Shown: piece after piece, positions 49,101 through 63,313 of the stretch
Layout: each line of letters begins with the position of its first letter
How positions within the stretch are numbered: the first letter of the stretch is position 1
Made by a program: the position numbers and the translations under genes
Notes under the pieces: model-generated
What the model saw: the letters and a program-made list of their open reading frames with translations, nothing else
The model's database searches: none
What the model was told of the DNA's origin: nothing
Origin: Protula sp. h YS-2021
Lineage: Eukaryota; Annelida; Polychaeta; Sabellida; Serpulidae
Assembly: GCA_949752745.1 (NCBI GenBank)
Contig: OX457024.1
Location: 107,657,692-107,721,691 of the forward strand
DNA: 64,000 nt
Reading direction: 5' to 3'

Positions 49101-52100
49101 GGTGTAATTCACACTGTCTTCGTTTGTTTCGTTTAAATTCCTGCAAACGAAAAAAAAAGTTCCCTCACAATCGCTCCCTTTCTTCATTCCTAATGGCCAA
49201 TTTAATTCTATTCTATTCTGTCAATTCACATAATTTCGGGGGACTCCATTTTGCTCTGATTCTTCACTTGAGTTCCCCGACATTACATAAAACAGTTTGT
49301 GCAGCAAAAGCACCCGCTTTCGCAATCAACAGTGCCCACGCACACGCAGATACACCGTCACTGGCTTACGTCACAACGACGGCCGCTGCCACATGACGTG
49401 ACGTCACTTTTTTGCCGTTTCAACTCGACCAATCGAAACGAACCTTCAGCAGACTGCTGTTCTTAAGTATTTCATCAATCTATTGGAAATAAATATTTCA
49501 ACAAGCCCAGGCTTTTAAATTAAATGTCTGTCTATACTGATTCAGATATGGCTTATCCCGACTCAAGCCTTCCATCCAACCTTTTATCCTGACTTTTCAG
49601 GTTTACAGCCACCAGCTTAGTATTTTGAACATGACGTCATCATGTATTCGTATGACGTCATCACGTATACATATGACGTCATCACGTATACACACCGTGC
49701 GATGAACTAATATACGCAGACGCCATGACGTGTCATAATAAACCCACCCGAGCGTGTGGACAGATCCGAAACCCCTGCCGTAGGCTGGGTAGCACTGGTG
49801 GCACCAGCCTGACAGGCGGGTGCGTAAACAGTGCGCAATGCTAAGGGAGGATTTCTGAGATCAGTCCAAACAAGATTGTCGGCATTATTTTTATTTCATG
49901 ACTTCTTGTGCACTTATATTATCTTATAAATTCTGTTCTATTTTTTTCTGCGGCTCAGTAACACTATGGCGATGTCAAGTACACATTTACAGTACTTGAT
50001 ACTGAAAGCGCGGGAAATATGGCTGTCTTTATCTACTCGTCATAAACACTACATAAATACTATTGTTGTATTTGTAAATAAACAGCTCCTGACTGGTCGA
50101 GAGATGCATAACAAATATGACTGTTACATGGTTCAGCGTGACGTGTTAGGTCAATAAAACGTTTTAAAAAATATTACTAAATACAGCCATATACATTCTT
50201 TTTACCTTAAAAATGTGTGGTTTCGTTCAACATCCGACATCTTTAGAATGTTTGCGAATTGTTCAGAATTCCATAACTCTTTTTAAACTACGCTTTGAAT
50301 ATCCCACCAAACTAATAAATTAAAATAAAATAACCAACCGATTTACAAGCACGAAGCAATGTTTACAACCCATGAACAGTATAGACAGTACTTTTTAGCG
50401 AGTACTGAAGTACTCAAGGCCATGACGAAAACCAACGACGTAGTGGGCGTCAAGTACTGGATGATTGACAACATGGCACGAAATCGTTGATTTAAGCTCC
50501 TGCAGCTATAAAATTGCAACAAAGCAATTATGATACAGTTAGGAGGGTGACATGCAGTTTTATTACTGCGAGTTGGAATGTTACACGAGGCTTGTCCGCC
50601 CTCGGGTGAACAAAAACTACAAGTCACTCGCCCAACTATGCCACAATTGTATACTGTTTCCTTCGTACGCGAACTGGCAACCAGACAAATAAACAAACCG
50701 TGCGATGTACTGTGCGAGGCCACGCTTGTTGCCATCTCTGGCCAGAAACAGCACGAGTTGTTTCAACGCCTGCCTCACACCCGCCCTCGCCGGGGGATTC
50801 CCGTCCGTGGTGAGGCGGCGTCTCGATGTACGTGCTTCTTGTTTCTCAGTCAGATCCAATAATTCTGCACGTGCCTGGAAGCACAATGATAGGAAAAAGC
50901 AAACTGTCGGGACGTTGGTCAGAACAGAGGAGTTGTCACACGGGGGCCACGGTTTTAGAGATCGTGCCAAAACAATTCCACCTTTCTCGGGAACAAAGCA
51001 GTCACATTTTTATGATAAATTTACAATTGTTGCGACTATAGTTCACCTTCTGATAACTTAAAACTAGCAACGGTTTTTTATTCATTTTTTGTTTGTTTTT
51101 TTTTCGTTCATTAAATTTAATTATTTATTGTTATAACGTTACGTTTTTCTTAAAATGCAACCATAATCATGAACAGAGATTTAAAGATTCACACAGATGT
51201 CTCTGTTTTGCTCTAGGGTCCTTGATTAGGTGCAGCCACACAGTCACACACACACACACACAGCCTGGTTGCAGCCACACACCTTGCTGAGTAAATCCTG
51301 CAGCTCCTCATCGAAGGCAGTCTCCATCCTGAAGATATCTGCGCGCAGACTCAGCACCCCGTGTGTAAGCAGGCTATTCGCACCCGACACCAGCGTTGCA
51401 AGCCCGCCTTTCCCTCTCTCAAACCCGCCGTCAATACTCTCCCCTGACTGGCGTCTATTTCGACATAGACTCAGCTGGCCCATGACAGCTGCCATTCCAT
51501 GGAGAAATCCCACAATGCCGCTAACCGGAAGTGGCTGTGAATTTCCCGCGCTTTTGCTCTCCACTCTCTCGTCTGCCACGAGACCTTTTCCGGTGGCACT
51601 CCCGGCAGTTTTACGCATTTCCAACGGCACCAGTTTCAATGCCTGGTCGATCAAGCTATTGGACGAATCAATCGTATTGGAACTGGAACACGCCAGATCT
51701 AAAACAACCATAGCGGGGACCAGCCTTGCGTTGATACTCTCCACAATGCTACTGCACGCAGAGTGTGGCGACACAGACAGAGCTGGCTGGAGACTGAGAC
51801 CCAGCAGCTGGTCCACAGCACTCGTCACCGACACGGAAGCTAAGCCCCTCGCCGCGGTGTTCGCCACATTCGCCAGTGCTGTCTTACCAAACGCCGCCAG
51901 CCCGCCTCGCTTCTGTTCTTCTGAACAACAACAAAAAAACGGAATAAGACAAAACACGGTAATTGCTGCACTTAAACAATCTTGCAAGGGACCTTTACGT
52001 TGACGCTTGGTTCTATTTTATTTCACAACTGTTCAGTTACTCGTTCATGTATTGTTTTTTTTCAGCGAATCAGAAAGCAGCTTACTTTTAGCTTTGGTCA

Positions 52101-55100
52101 GTGGCTTGGTTACAGAGCTCGCATCATGTGACTGGATTTTACTGATAGCGGACCGGAAGTGCTCGGCAAATAGTACTTCCGCTTCCTGTTGGCTGTCCTC
52201 CAGGCTGAACAGCTGCGAAAAAAGTCAAACAGCTATAAGGTAACCAAACAGCTCCAAACGTAACCAAACAGCTCTAGTAAAAGCTGTAAACGTAACAAAA
52301 TCTCCAGAAAAAAATAACAAAATTCTCGGACTTGCAGTACATTGTCATTTGTTCGAGAAAATACAACAGGCAAACTTATATAAACAACCAAGCAACAGAA
52401 ATGTAAAAACAAACGTCAGTGTCCTCAAGGACAAAACCCAAAGACGAGTCCAAAATGGTAATCTTCACAGTGAGGTCCCGTAAAGTAGGCATCCTTATCT
52501 CTTTGGTATTTATTTCTTTTCCTGTAACCTTTAATCCTCTATCGACATGCCGCATGTACCACGCAGTATAAGGTAATTACCTTGACAACCTGCGTTGCCT
52601 GGGCGATTCTACCCCTTCGTAAACACATGGCGAGTAGCGTCTCCTTATCGGCCAGCATGCGGCTCACAATGTCGTCATTCCGCGTGAGAACTCCCCTCAC
52701 GTACGCCCTCTACAACACAAAAACACCTCACGTACGCCCTCTGCAACACAAGAACACCTCACGTACCCCCCCCCCCCCCCACACACACACAACATAAAGC
52801 ACCCCTCCCATAGGCCCTCTGCAACACAGGAACACCTCACGTACCCCCCCCCCCCCCAACACAAAGCACCCCTCACGCACGCCGTCTGCAACACAAAAAC
52901 ACCTCACGCACGCCGTCTGCAACACAAAAACACCTCACGTACGTCCTCTGCAACACAAAAACACCTCACGTACGTCCTCTACAACACAAAAACACCCCCC
53001 GTACGCCCTCTACAACACAAGAACACCTCACGTACGCCATCTACAACACAAAAACACCTCACGTACGCCATCTACAGCACAAAAACACCTCACGTACGCC
53101 CACTACAACACAAAAACACCTCACGTACGCCATCTACAACACAAAAACACCTCACGTACGCCCACTACAACACAAAAACACCTCACGTACGCCATCTACA
53201 ACACAAAAACACCTCACGTACGCCCTCTACAATACAAAAACACCTCAAGTACGCCATCTACAACACAAAAACACCTCACGTACGCCCTCTACAGCACAAA
53301 AGCACCCCTCACGTACGCCGTCTGCAACACAAAAACACCTCATGTACGTCCTCTACAGCACAAAAACACCTCACGTACGCCATCTACAACACAAGAACAC
53401 CCCTCACGTGCACCCTCTACAACACAAAAGCACCTCACGTACGCCGTCTGCAACTAAAAAACACCTCACGTACGTCCTCTACAACACAAAGACACCGTTC
53501 ACGTACGCCCTCTACAATACAAAAACACCCTACAATACAAAAACACTGGCTGTAACCCCATTGTCTGCCTACCTTGCCTCGTCGCTAGAGGCTGCATTTC
53601 CCGTGGTCAGTTTTTTTACCACGTGTATTTACTTGCATTTTTTGTTTATCTTGCCTCGTCGCTAGACACTGCGTTTCCTGTGGTCCGTTTTTTGACCACG
53701 TGTTATTTGTTTACGTTTTGTGTTTACCTTACCTCGCCGCTAGAGCCTTCGTTTCCTGTGGTCAGTTTTTTTTTTTTTTGACCACGTGTTATTTGTTTAC
53801 ATTGTGTGTTTACCTTGCCTCGCCGCGTGGGGCACTGTTTCTTTTTGGTGGGGTTTTTTGACCACGTGTTATTTGTTTACATTTTATGTTTACCTTGCCT
53901 CGCCTCTTGAGGCGGCGTTTCCTGCGCCGGGACAGCGAGCCCTTGGAGTCGTCCGTGGTCGCTGCCTGGCTGTCGCTCGTGTGTCCAGACAGCGAGTCCG
54001 CCATAGCTGTGAACGAAAACCAAAACACCTAACATACCCCTCCTCTTGTGAGACCTCCGACACAGAGGGAGCACCCGACGTACCAACGCGAAAATAGATG
54101 CGCGGTTGACAGTGGGTCACATCTCCCGTTACCAGCATAGCCGCACCACACCCCCCCCCCCCATAAATTCCATGGCGCCCACGCATTTGCACTGGCTGTA
54201 ACCCCTACCATCCGCGGAACCAGCCCTGAATTTTTATAACTAGCCAGTTCCTAACGAAAAAACGCAAGAATAAATAAAGCTCCTTAATTAATGGTTATTA
54301 TTAACTAATTATATGTAGATCTATATATAAACAGCAGAAATATATAGAAATCAATATGTAAATCCATGCACATTTATTTTAAAAGAATGGAATTTTATGG
54401 ATCACATAATTTCAATAAATTATCAAATTGCGGAACATATTTCATTACAATACTGAAATTTACGAGATTACCTACGCCAGTATATGCCCAGGCAAGCAAA
54501 GCGAGGCTTCAAAACCTTTCAATATTCAGTATGACTCAGCAAGATCAAGGAGAAATCGACTTATTGGGACATTTTTTGCAAGAAATAAACCCTTCTTATT
54601 TTACTTCCCTTTTCAATTCTTGTGCGTGCCGTGTGCAAAGTTGTCTTCTTAGACGGAAAATTTGAAAGTTAACTTCTTGCAAAAACGTCTGTTTTCTCAA
54701 TCCTCAATCCGACCGAGTACTCGCACCAAATCGATCCCAACTATTTATTACTCACTACAGCCCTACATGCATAGATATAGAAGCACCCAAGAGCCAATAA
54801 GATCGATCGCAGAGTGACCGCAGTTATTCACATTCCACACAATACAAATGAATTAATACACATCTTAATTGGAGCATATTTAGAAACAATTCATCTCGAG
54901 GAATTTCACGACGGACCGACCGCAGGGTACCACGAATGACCATACCCACTGGACACCATTTGACCCACAGGTAAAAGGGTAATAATTTCCCCTCACGTCT
55001 TTTGAGGGGAAATTTACCATATTGTGTTACTCAGTACGATAGCTACATTTTACATACGACAACATGGTGTTTATACTAAATATTTCTAGACTAACCAGAC

Positions 55101-55588
55101 GAACCAGTCGAGTTTTTTTATTATTTTTGTCAGCGGGGATAGTTGCGACTAGCTGCCAGCAAAAGTTTATTGGTCGACTGATCTCAGATTTAAGATTAAA
55201 AGCCACTTACCAATTCGCACAAGTGGCGTACTGTGAGGCTTAAATTTAAATTCAATCTATTTATATCAAGAAAACCACAACAGTATAATAAAGTGAAGAA
55301 AAAAAATCGCTGTGGGTTAAAACACACACACGTATTACGTACGCTGGCGCTTCTTGCGTTTCTCACACGTTTGCGGAATATCACTTTCATCGCTTGAAGA
55401 CCAATCTAAAAAAACAGAAAGACACGTGACCACTTCCACCGACATTGAAGCTCCATGTGGAAACTCTGAGACCCAGCGCCCTTCATTTGGCAGGAAAGAC
55501 CTGACGCGAAAAGACGTAAAGCGAAACATAAACATATGTTTATGACTTGCCAAACGTTATATCTTTTGTTTGTTTTTGTTTTGTTTTT

Positions 55589-55619
<31 letters not shown>

Positions 55620-58600
55620 TTTTGTTTTTTTTTTAAATTTCAACATTACGTTTTCTCGTCGTTAAAGGTACACATCCCATGTCCAGCAGGTTTTTCAAAA
55701 ACTACGGTGAGGTGTAATTTAAATCCATGTCTCCATTTCTGTGAAACTTCCTTTTGCGGTGCAAGCAGTAAGGTGTCCAAATACATCCCGTAAGCTCAAA
55801 GATGACAGAATAACACCGTTTTGTTTAAAATAAGAATTCTGAAGTAAACAAAAATAAAACATACATTTTTTCATAGGCTTTTCCAGAAACGATAAATGCA
55901 AGGTCGCAGAAATCGAATGAAAGTTAGCCGAGAAAGGAAAATTCTTTCTTTTGGCAAGCGGAGAGTAAACAATTTAATTCATATTCGGTTTTTGTTTTAA
56001 TGTCGGCTGTTCAGTGTTGAATAGCGCACCGAAATTTTAAGACGTTATGAGATATATATCTATATATAATTTTTGTTTTTCATTTCTAAGGCAATAATAC
56101 CAATAATAATACAGGTTCAATAACTAAAATAATGAAGAAGAAATGAAGAAGTTTTGATTTTGTGATGTTCGACTTGTCGTTCCGCTACTCTGGAATAGCC
56201 CACCAAAAATATCTGGTTTCTTATTTTCTTCAGAATTCATATTTTGGACAACACAGTGTTATAACTGAAATACCAGCAAGAAGTTTAAGCTGTTCGCAAG
56301 ATGACGTTAAATTAATACTTGGGAATGTTTTCTTTATCTGACTAAACGGCTGAATGCGACGAAAAAGCGACTACAAGCCACATTATATATGTATGGTCAT
56401 TCTTATGCAAATACTCTGGTCACGTTATGCAACTGTGGTCATTTTATGAAAATAACCTTATCATTTTATGCAAATAATTACGTAAATTTCATTGAAAATG
56501 ATTTGATAACTTTTTACAAATTACTGATCTAACCCCATGAACTGGGCCTAGATATAGCAAAATAATTTTTTTAATATTTTTTTTTTTTCATATGTAATGC
56601 ACATAGTATATGCACATACTATACTTATTTCAAAAATCAACTGCGTGGTGGGGAGTTACATGGGAGGTATAATATATATATTAATGAACGATTGCATACA
56701 ATGACGCTCTCTCTGCCCACATAAATACCTTGTGATCCCAATCTGTGTATCTACCCATTTTTTGTCCGGGTTAAACAACCGTATATTTCAACTTTTGCAG
56801 ATATTTAAAATTATAAATAACTACTTCTTTCAATTTCTTTAGGCGTCTGCTGCAGCCGTTTCTCATAACTGACGACGCATGGTTTTGTATAAATTGATAT
56901 ACATGTTTATAATGAAATCTCCTACGTACTAAGCTACGGGCAGTACACAATGCAGTCAGGAAAAAACCCAAATGAACAATGCATGGTTTTATGTAACAAA
57001 AAGACTTCTATTGAACTGCCAAAGTAGAAAAAACAAAACGATAAGAACTTTTTTTACCCTGTTTAAAAATCGATAAGAAAACTGTCAAATATTTTTTTTT
57101 AAAATATTTTCCACTTGCATTTGCTTTGGTTCTGAGTATAAGAAAATTTGGCAACGTTTCCTCTTTGATTTCTTTCATTTTCTACGTGGTCAGTCTGCAG
57201 TCGAAACGCCAAAATACTTGCGCATTTTATTCGAAAAAAAAACAAGTGTGATCAGGCGTACGACAGCAACTTGTATCGCTTGTATCTCGAACGGACCAAA
57301 TATGAATTTTACAACAATATCAAAGCGTCGTGTTTAAAGATGGGAAAAAACTATGAAATTCTATTCGCACCGCATATATTAGTAGATATAGATTTGTTTA
57401 TATGTAAATAAGCCCGTAAAAAAGAACTAGATGATGCATTCAGCTGTGATGGTGCGAACAGCCAATCTGAAGTCAGGGGTGCACATAAGACCTTCGCATT
57501 TCGCCATGGCGAAGGTGAAATCCATTTGGCGAAGGTGAACAGATTCAACTTTGCCAATTTGGCGAAGGTGAATTTTAGGCAAAATTATTATAATAAAAGC
57601 AAAGTATGTTTTGTTTTTGATTTAGGTGAACGTGAAATGAATGCACAGCTATCCTATTGACAAACGCAAACAGTGACGACGCATATCAATTTATACTTAA
57701 TAACAGATCACCATACCTGCAATAAACATTAAATTACAGTTTTAGTAAGAGGGTTAATCTGGCGAAGGTGAATTCGATTTGGCGAAGGTGAAATGAACGT
57801 CCTTCGCCAAATTGGCGGAGGTAAAATATTCCTTATGTGTACCACTGTGAAGTGCTTCTATTAGCAATAACAACGAGCCTCGTTTCCACTTACCGATGGC
57901 GTCATCATCAGAGCTGGCCTCTTCAGTGAGTCTTGCACTGCTCAGGATTTTACTGAACTGGAACGGTACGAAGTCATGTGACACGAGCTGGAAGCACCAC
58001 AGCGCCTCACTTATATGCTGCGTCAGTGTCACAGCCCGCATTTTCGCCTCTTTCTCCGGGATACTGCACTGCATTGGTGGTGGAGTCTTTCGGCTCACCG
58101 CCCCATCGGGAACCGCGATTTTCACATTGTGACCTTTAGCATTGGAGGACGAAAGCGTGGTGACGTCCGTAGCATCAAGGCACTGCTTGAGCAGGATCAA
58201 GGCATCCCTCATGAAATACTCATTACAGAGGAAGCCACCTCTCTCCCTGACGCCCGCCAAGTTGCTCGCTACACTGGAACCACTAAAATGCCCACTGCGC
58301 GATTCCCTGGCCTCTTTTTCAGACAACCGCTGTTCTTTGGGCTCGTTTTCGGGCTCAGCATCCTTGTTTACATTATTAGTTTTACCTGAAGATTTCTCGT
58401 CGTACATAGTGGCACCAAATAAATCATGGTTTACTTTCTTCTCTGTCCGTCGTAATTCTGTTCCATTTGCATCAGTCCCAAAGGCGGGTGTTTCAAACAG
58501 AGGGGGTGTAATGGGCGAAACAGGGGTCCTACAGACAGGTGTCTCCACACCCAAGCAGCTCTCTCCATACAGAGTCAAGCTAAAGTCGGCGCCATCTTCG

Positions 58601-61600
58601 CCGCTGTCTGACTGCGCATGCGTATTGGCTATGTCCTCTCCCCGTAGAAATAAGAGCGAGAATAAATTCTCCAACATCTCAATACGAAACGGAAAGCTTT
58701 CCAAGGCCATGACGCTGGCTTTAACTTGCTCCAAGAGCTTGATCACGTGCTCGTTGTAGCGGGTCTGCAGTTCTTCCATTTCAGCTGCTGACGCCGTTGA
58801 CGTGGCAACGCTGACGCTGCGAGACATCCGGGTACTTTCTGGCGGCTGTCGGCTATGTGACGTTCTTGACACCTGCCGTGGCTTGCTTCCTGAAACAACG
58901 GCCGTAGATACTTCATCGTTGGACGAGGACACATGGGTACCTCGAGTTCTCAAAGTATCGCATTACTAAGAAACACAAACATAGCAAAGGAGGTAACCCC
59001 GATACAACCGTCCCCATAGTTCAAGGGCAGCTGTACATTTTTCCCTTTTATGATTTCATATTTATTTATCTTTGCTAAATCTTCGCTGCAAAATTATGCC
59101 CAACAATCATTCGTAGGCTGCAGTACATGCTGCTATACACACCACTGACACGTGTTGCCAGAGAAGCTATTCACACAATCATATGTGTTATTTGTGCTAT
59201 CACTCATGTGCCATCACTCGTAATCCACGTGTGTTACCCAGCAATCACTCACTGAGCAGTAACACGTGTTACCTTCACTGACTCACGCCACGTTACCCGA
59301 GCTGTCGTTCACACGTGTCCCCTGCGCTGTCACTCATGCTAACACATGTCGCTCCCTGCATCATCACTCATGCTGCCACACATGTGCCTTGTGATATCAC
59401 TTATGCTGACAGACGTGTTCTCTGTGCTATCACTCCTGCTGACACATGTGTTCACCTTCCTATCACTCATGCTGAGACATGTGCTCCATGTGCTATCACT
59501 CCTGCTGACACATGTGCTCCATGTGCTATCACCCACATTAACACATGTTCCATGCGCTATCACTCATGCTGACAGACGTATTCCCAGTACTAGCACCCAC
59601 ACGGTAACACGCGTTACCTGCACACATGTTACCATCATTTATATGTCGGCACGTGCTGCCTCCCTTACCGTCCATGCGTCACACGTTACCTATCGCTTTA
59701 TCTGCCACACGCGCTACTTACACTATCGCTCACGCTGTACCACGTGTTACCTGAGCAATCATCCAGCTGTAACATGCGTTACCTGAGCGCTCATCCACGC
59801 TGTTACACGTATTACCTGATTCTCCCAAACACGTTGTCCGCGTGTTACCTGCACCACCGCGCGACACGTGTTACCTCATCCAAGCCGTCCTCTTCCACGT
59901 TGCTACACGTGTTACCTGAGCTCTCAGCCACGCCTTTGCACGTGTTACCTCAGCCCTCATCCACGTTGTTACACGTGTTGCCCCAGTCCTCATACACACT
60001 GTTGCACGTGTTACCCGAGCCATCATCCACGCTGTTACACTGTTACCTCAGCCCTCATCCACAGTTACATGTGTTATCTCAGCCCTCATCCACTGTTACA
60101 CGTGTTACCTGAGCCATCTTCCACGCTCTCCGCCCGTAATGTCGTCAACGACGCGGAATCGCCCGCCGAGTAGCTCCCGCTCTGCAGCGACAGTGACGTC
60201 AGTGGGCTCCAGCTGAGCATCTCCATGGAAGCAGTGAGCGCCTCGGTGAAGCATCGTACAGCGCTGAAGGCCTTGAATAATTCCGCGCTGTTCTCTTCTG
60301 GCAGACAGAGTCCATGTGCCGCGCACTCTGCAAGATTGTCATCAAATACACTTCTTCTGATTGAAATAATTCAAGCCTCGAGCTGCTGATAAACAGTGCT
60401 CCCTTTATAGAAAAGATAAGGCGTAAGATCAGCGGTATGACACACTATCTCAAGTTTATGCCACATGAGAAGACCAGATTCCACATGAGAAAACCACTGA
60501 TTTCACATGAGAAAACCACAGATTCCACATGAGAAAACCACAGATTCCACATGAGAAAACCACAGATTCAAGTTAAGTTTGATACAAGCTAACTCAAAAC
60601 TGATCAACACTGAATGCATTAACACGTTATAAAGATATACCGCGTCTAACCTCGTTCTAGCTGCTGAAGGAACTGGAGCACCTGGGAAGGGTCAAGGTCG
60701 CCCAGCGTAGAGCACCTGTGTAGAGCCTGCAGGGCCGAGTACAGCTGTACGCCCGTGTACAACTTGCTGTGTACAGCGTACTGGAATGCCTCCGACTCCG
60801 CCGGCAAAGTGCGTCTGAAACGCCATTGGCTCAAAGATTCAAGGGCAACTTTTTCGCAAGCACGAATGAACCGTGGGATTACTGTATACTGAAGGTGTCA
60901 AACTGACTCCAGACTCTAGCAGCACTCCCCCAACAGTATAGCATTGTAAAATGAACAACATTACTACAGGAAGGATTCGATCGTGCTCACAAATTTCAAA
61001 CGACCTTGACTTATTCGTATTTTTAACACGAATGCACTTCATTATATATTTCTATTTCTTTTCCAGACAATTTTATGTTATTGAGGTCAACTGGACAAAA
61101 AGGCCTAGGGAATTTATGGGCAGCTCTAGCCTGGTTAACGTAAGATGCCGGCATCACTTACCGAGCTACGTCACAGCACGTGTCAAGAAGCCTGGCCTTG
61201 ACCTTCAGTCTCTCACACGCGTCTTTCAGGTCAGACTGTACCTATTTTAAAAAAAATGGTGGCCATTTTCTGGGTCATATAGTTATCAAACACAATTCTA
61301 CATTTGTCAAAAGGTGAGTTTATGAGTTATATCATGAAAATATATACTTACATCTTACTGAGCTCAGCTAGTGTCACATTCAACAACTAACCATAGAATG
61401 ACAGACAGACAAACAGAGAGTCAGCGAGAGAGGGAGAGAGAAAAAAAAGATATATATATATATATTGTAAAGAATAACGTAACTGTGAAAGCATGTTTGA
61501 GAACTCGTGCCTATAATTAGGCACGGCATGCCTTGGGCGGACCGGGTTGACTATGACTATATATATATATATATATATATGTGTAGATACCCTGGACTGT

Positions 61601-63248
61601 TTATGGGAAGCCACCAGTCTAAGCGCTGAATCTAGGTCTGAACACTGATCCCATCCAATTATAAATAGCAGCGGTTTCAGGGGTTCAAATTCCTCCACAT
61701 TCCAGAGTTCACTGAGATGCTCAAACTCTCCATCCTTGATTAGCTTCACACCGACTTCCTGAAAAAAAATACAAACAAAAAATTACAGGGTATCACGTGA
61801 ACATTCAATATAATGCAACAGTTACAAATGTAAACACACACATACAACTAACTTACGATGACTAGATCCAGGAAATGCCTTTGTTGCTCCTGAGTGAGAT
61901 TAAACAGCTCTTTCCAGGCCGCTTGTCGGTCACTGTCTTTTAAGACACTCAAACAAAACCAATCTTTTTCGCTCATATACGAACTACCGTCCACAGAAGC
62001 CTGGCAGCGGTAAGCTTTTCTCTTGTGCGTCGCTTCGGCCTCGCTGAAGATACGCAGCAGGTCATCACAGCGTTGGCCAACCAGGCACGAGTACAGCTCC
62101 GCCAATGACACACAAACAGAGCCGTCACGTGACCTGCTAGTCGCCACGTGATCGACTAACTCCTCACAGACAGACACGTATCGCGATCTCTCTTCGTCCC
62201 TGACGCCTCCATCATGACTTGAAAACAAATCCAACAACCTGAGCTTTATCCCCTCGGTTCCATTCCTATCACAAGATGGCGCAGTACGTAATTCGGCCAC
62301 TAGCTTCTCAAAACACACCAAATATACATCTTTCAACTGCACCTCTAGCTCTGACAGCTTAGACCCGGAAGAGGCCTCCTGCAGTTTCAATATCACAGAA
62401 CGTCCCAGCGTGGGATTCTGAAGAAGAATCTTCTCCAAGGCCGGCGAGCATGCGTCTATGTCCAGGGTTCCCCCTTCGTTTTTCTGCAATGCTCGGTACA
62501 GACAGTAGAAACCCTGAAACAAAAGCAAACTGGGTATAAATAAACAAAAAAAAAACCTGTCAGCACTCGAACCGTATTACCAGTTGAAACTTACAGAAAA
62601 ATCATTAATCTTCAATAGAATTTTTACACACACAAGGCATGGTTTATCTTTTGATATTAAACTACGAACGCGAATCATAGAAAATAACAACACTGCCAGT
62701 GACTACAATGAATAGATTTCACAAAAATATATACTCTACAAAAAGGCAACGTAACAATAAAGTCATTCTCACATATCCGACGGCGACTTTCGCTTACGCT
62801 TACTTCGATTTCCGACGAGTCAATGCCGGAAACATCACAACATTCCACAAGCAGTAAGCGGAACTCTGCATCCTGCCTCAGGAACTCTGCATCCTGCCTC
62901 AGGAACTCAGCATTGTGCCTCAGGAACTCTGCATCCTGTCTCAGCCCCTCTTTATTTCCCTAACGAGTACAGAGAAAGGAAAAAAAATCGGTTATGCACG
63001 GAAAATATAGAGCGGAGCAAAAAAATTTCTCTTTACCCGCCACCCCCTCCTCTCAAGTCACAGAGAATTCTTTATTTATTGTCCAAAAGAAAAACATTGA
63101 CCCATTTTTTTTCTTTGTAAATTTCACTTACTTGTGATGACAATGCTTTGAAAAAGAACAAAATACTCCATTGTGTAGTGCGGAATAAAATTAGTGTTCA
63201 AACTCAAATTTTGTAATTTTTCAAAAATACAGCGCACAGCTTGTATGG

Positions 63249-63313
<65 letters not shown>

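Noticed and set aside
59315..60173. Repeated Thr/Cys-rich frames (SPALSLMLTHVAPC, CYTCYLSSQP)
   Set aside because: Translation, on the opposite strand, of the e7 donor array in intron 7.
60105..60326. 73-residue minus frame over exon e7
   Set aside because: It is a shadow. The frame giving ELFKAFSAVRCFTEAL fits both flanking phases and the human sequence.
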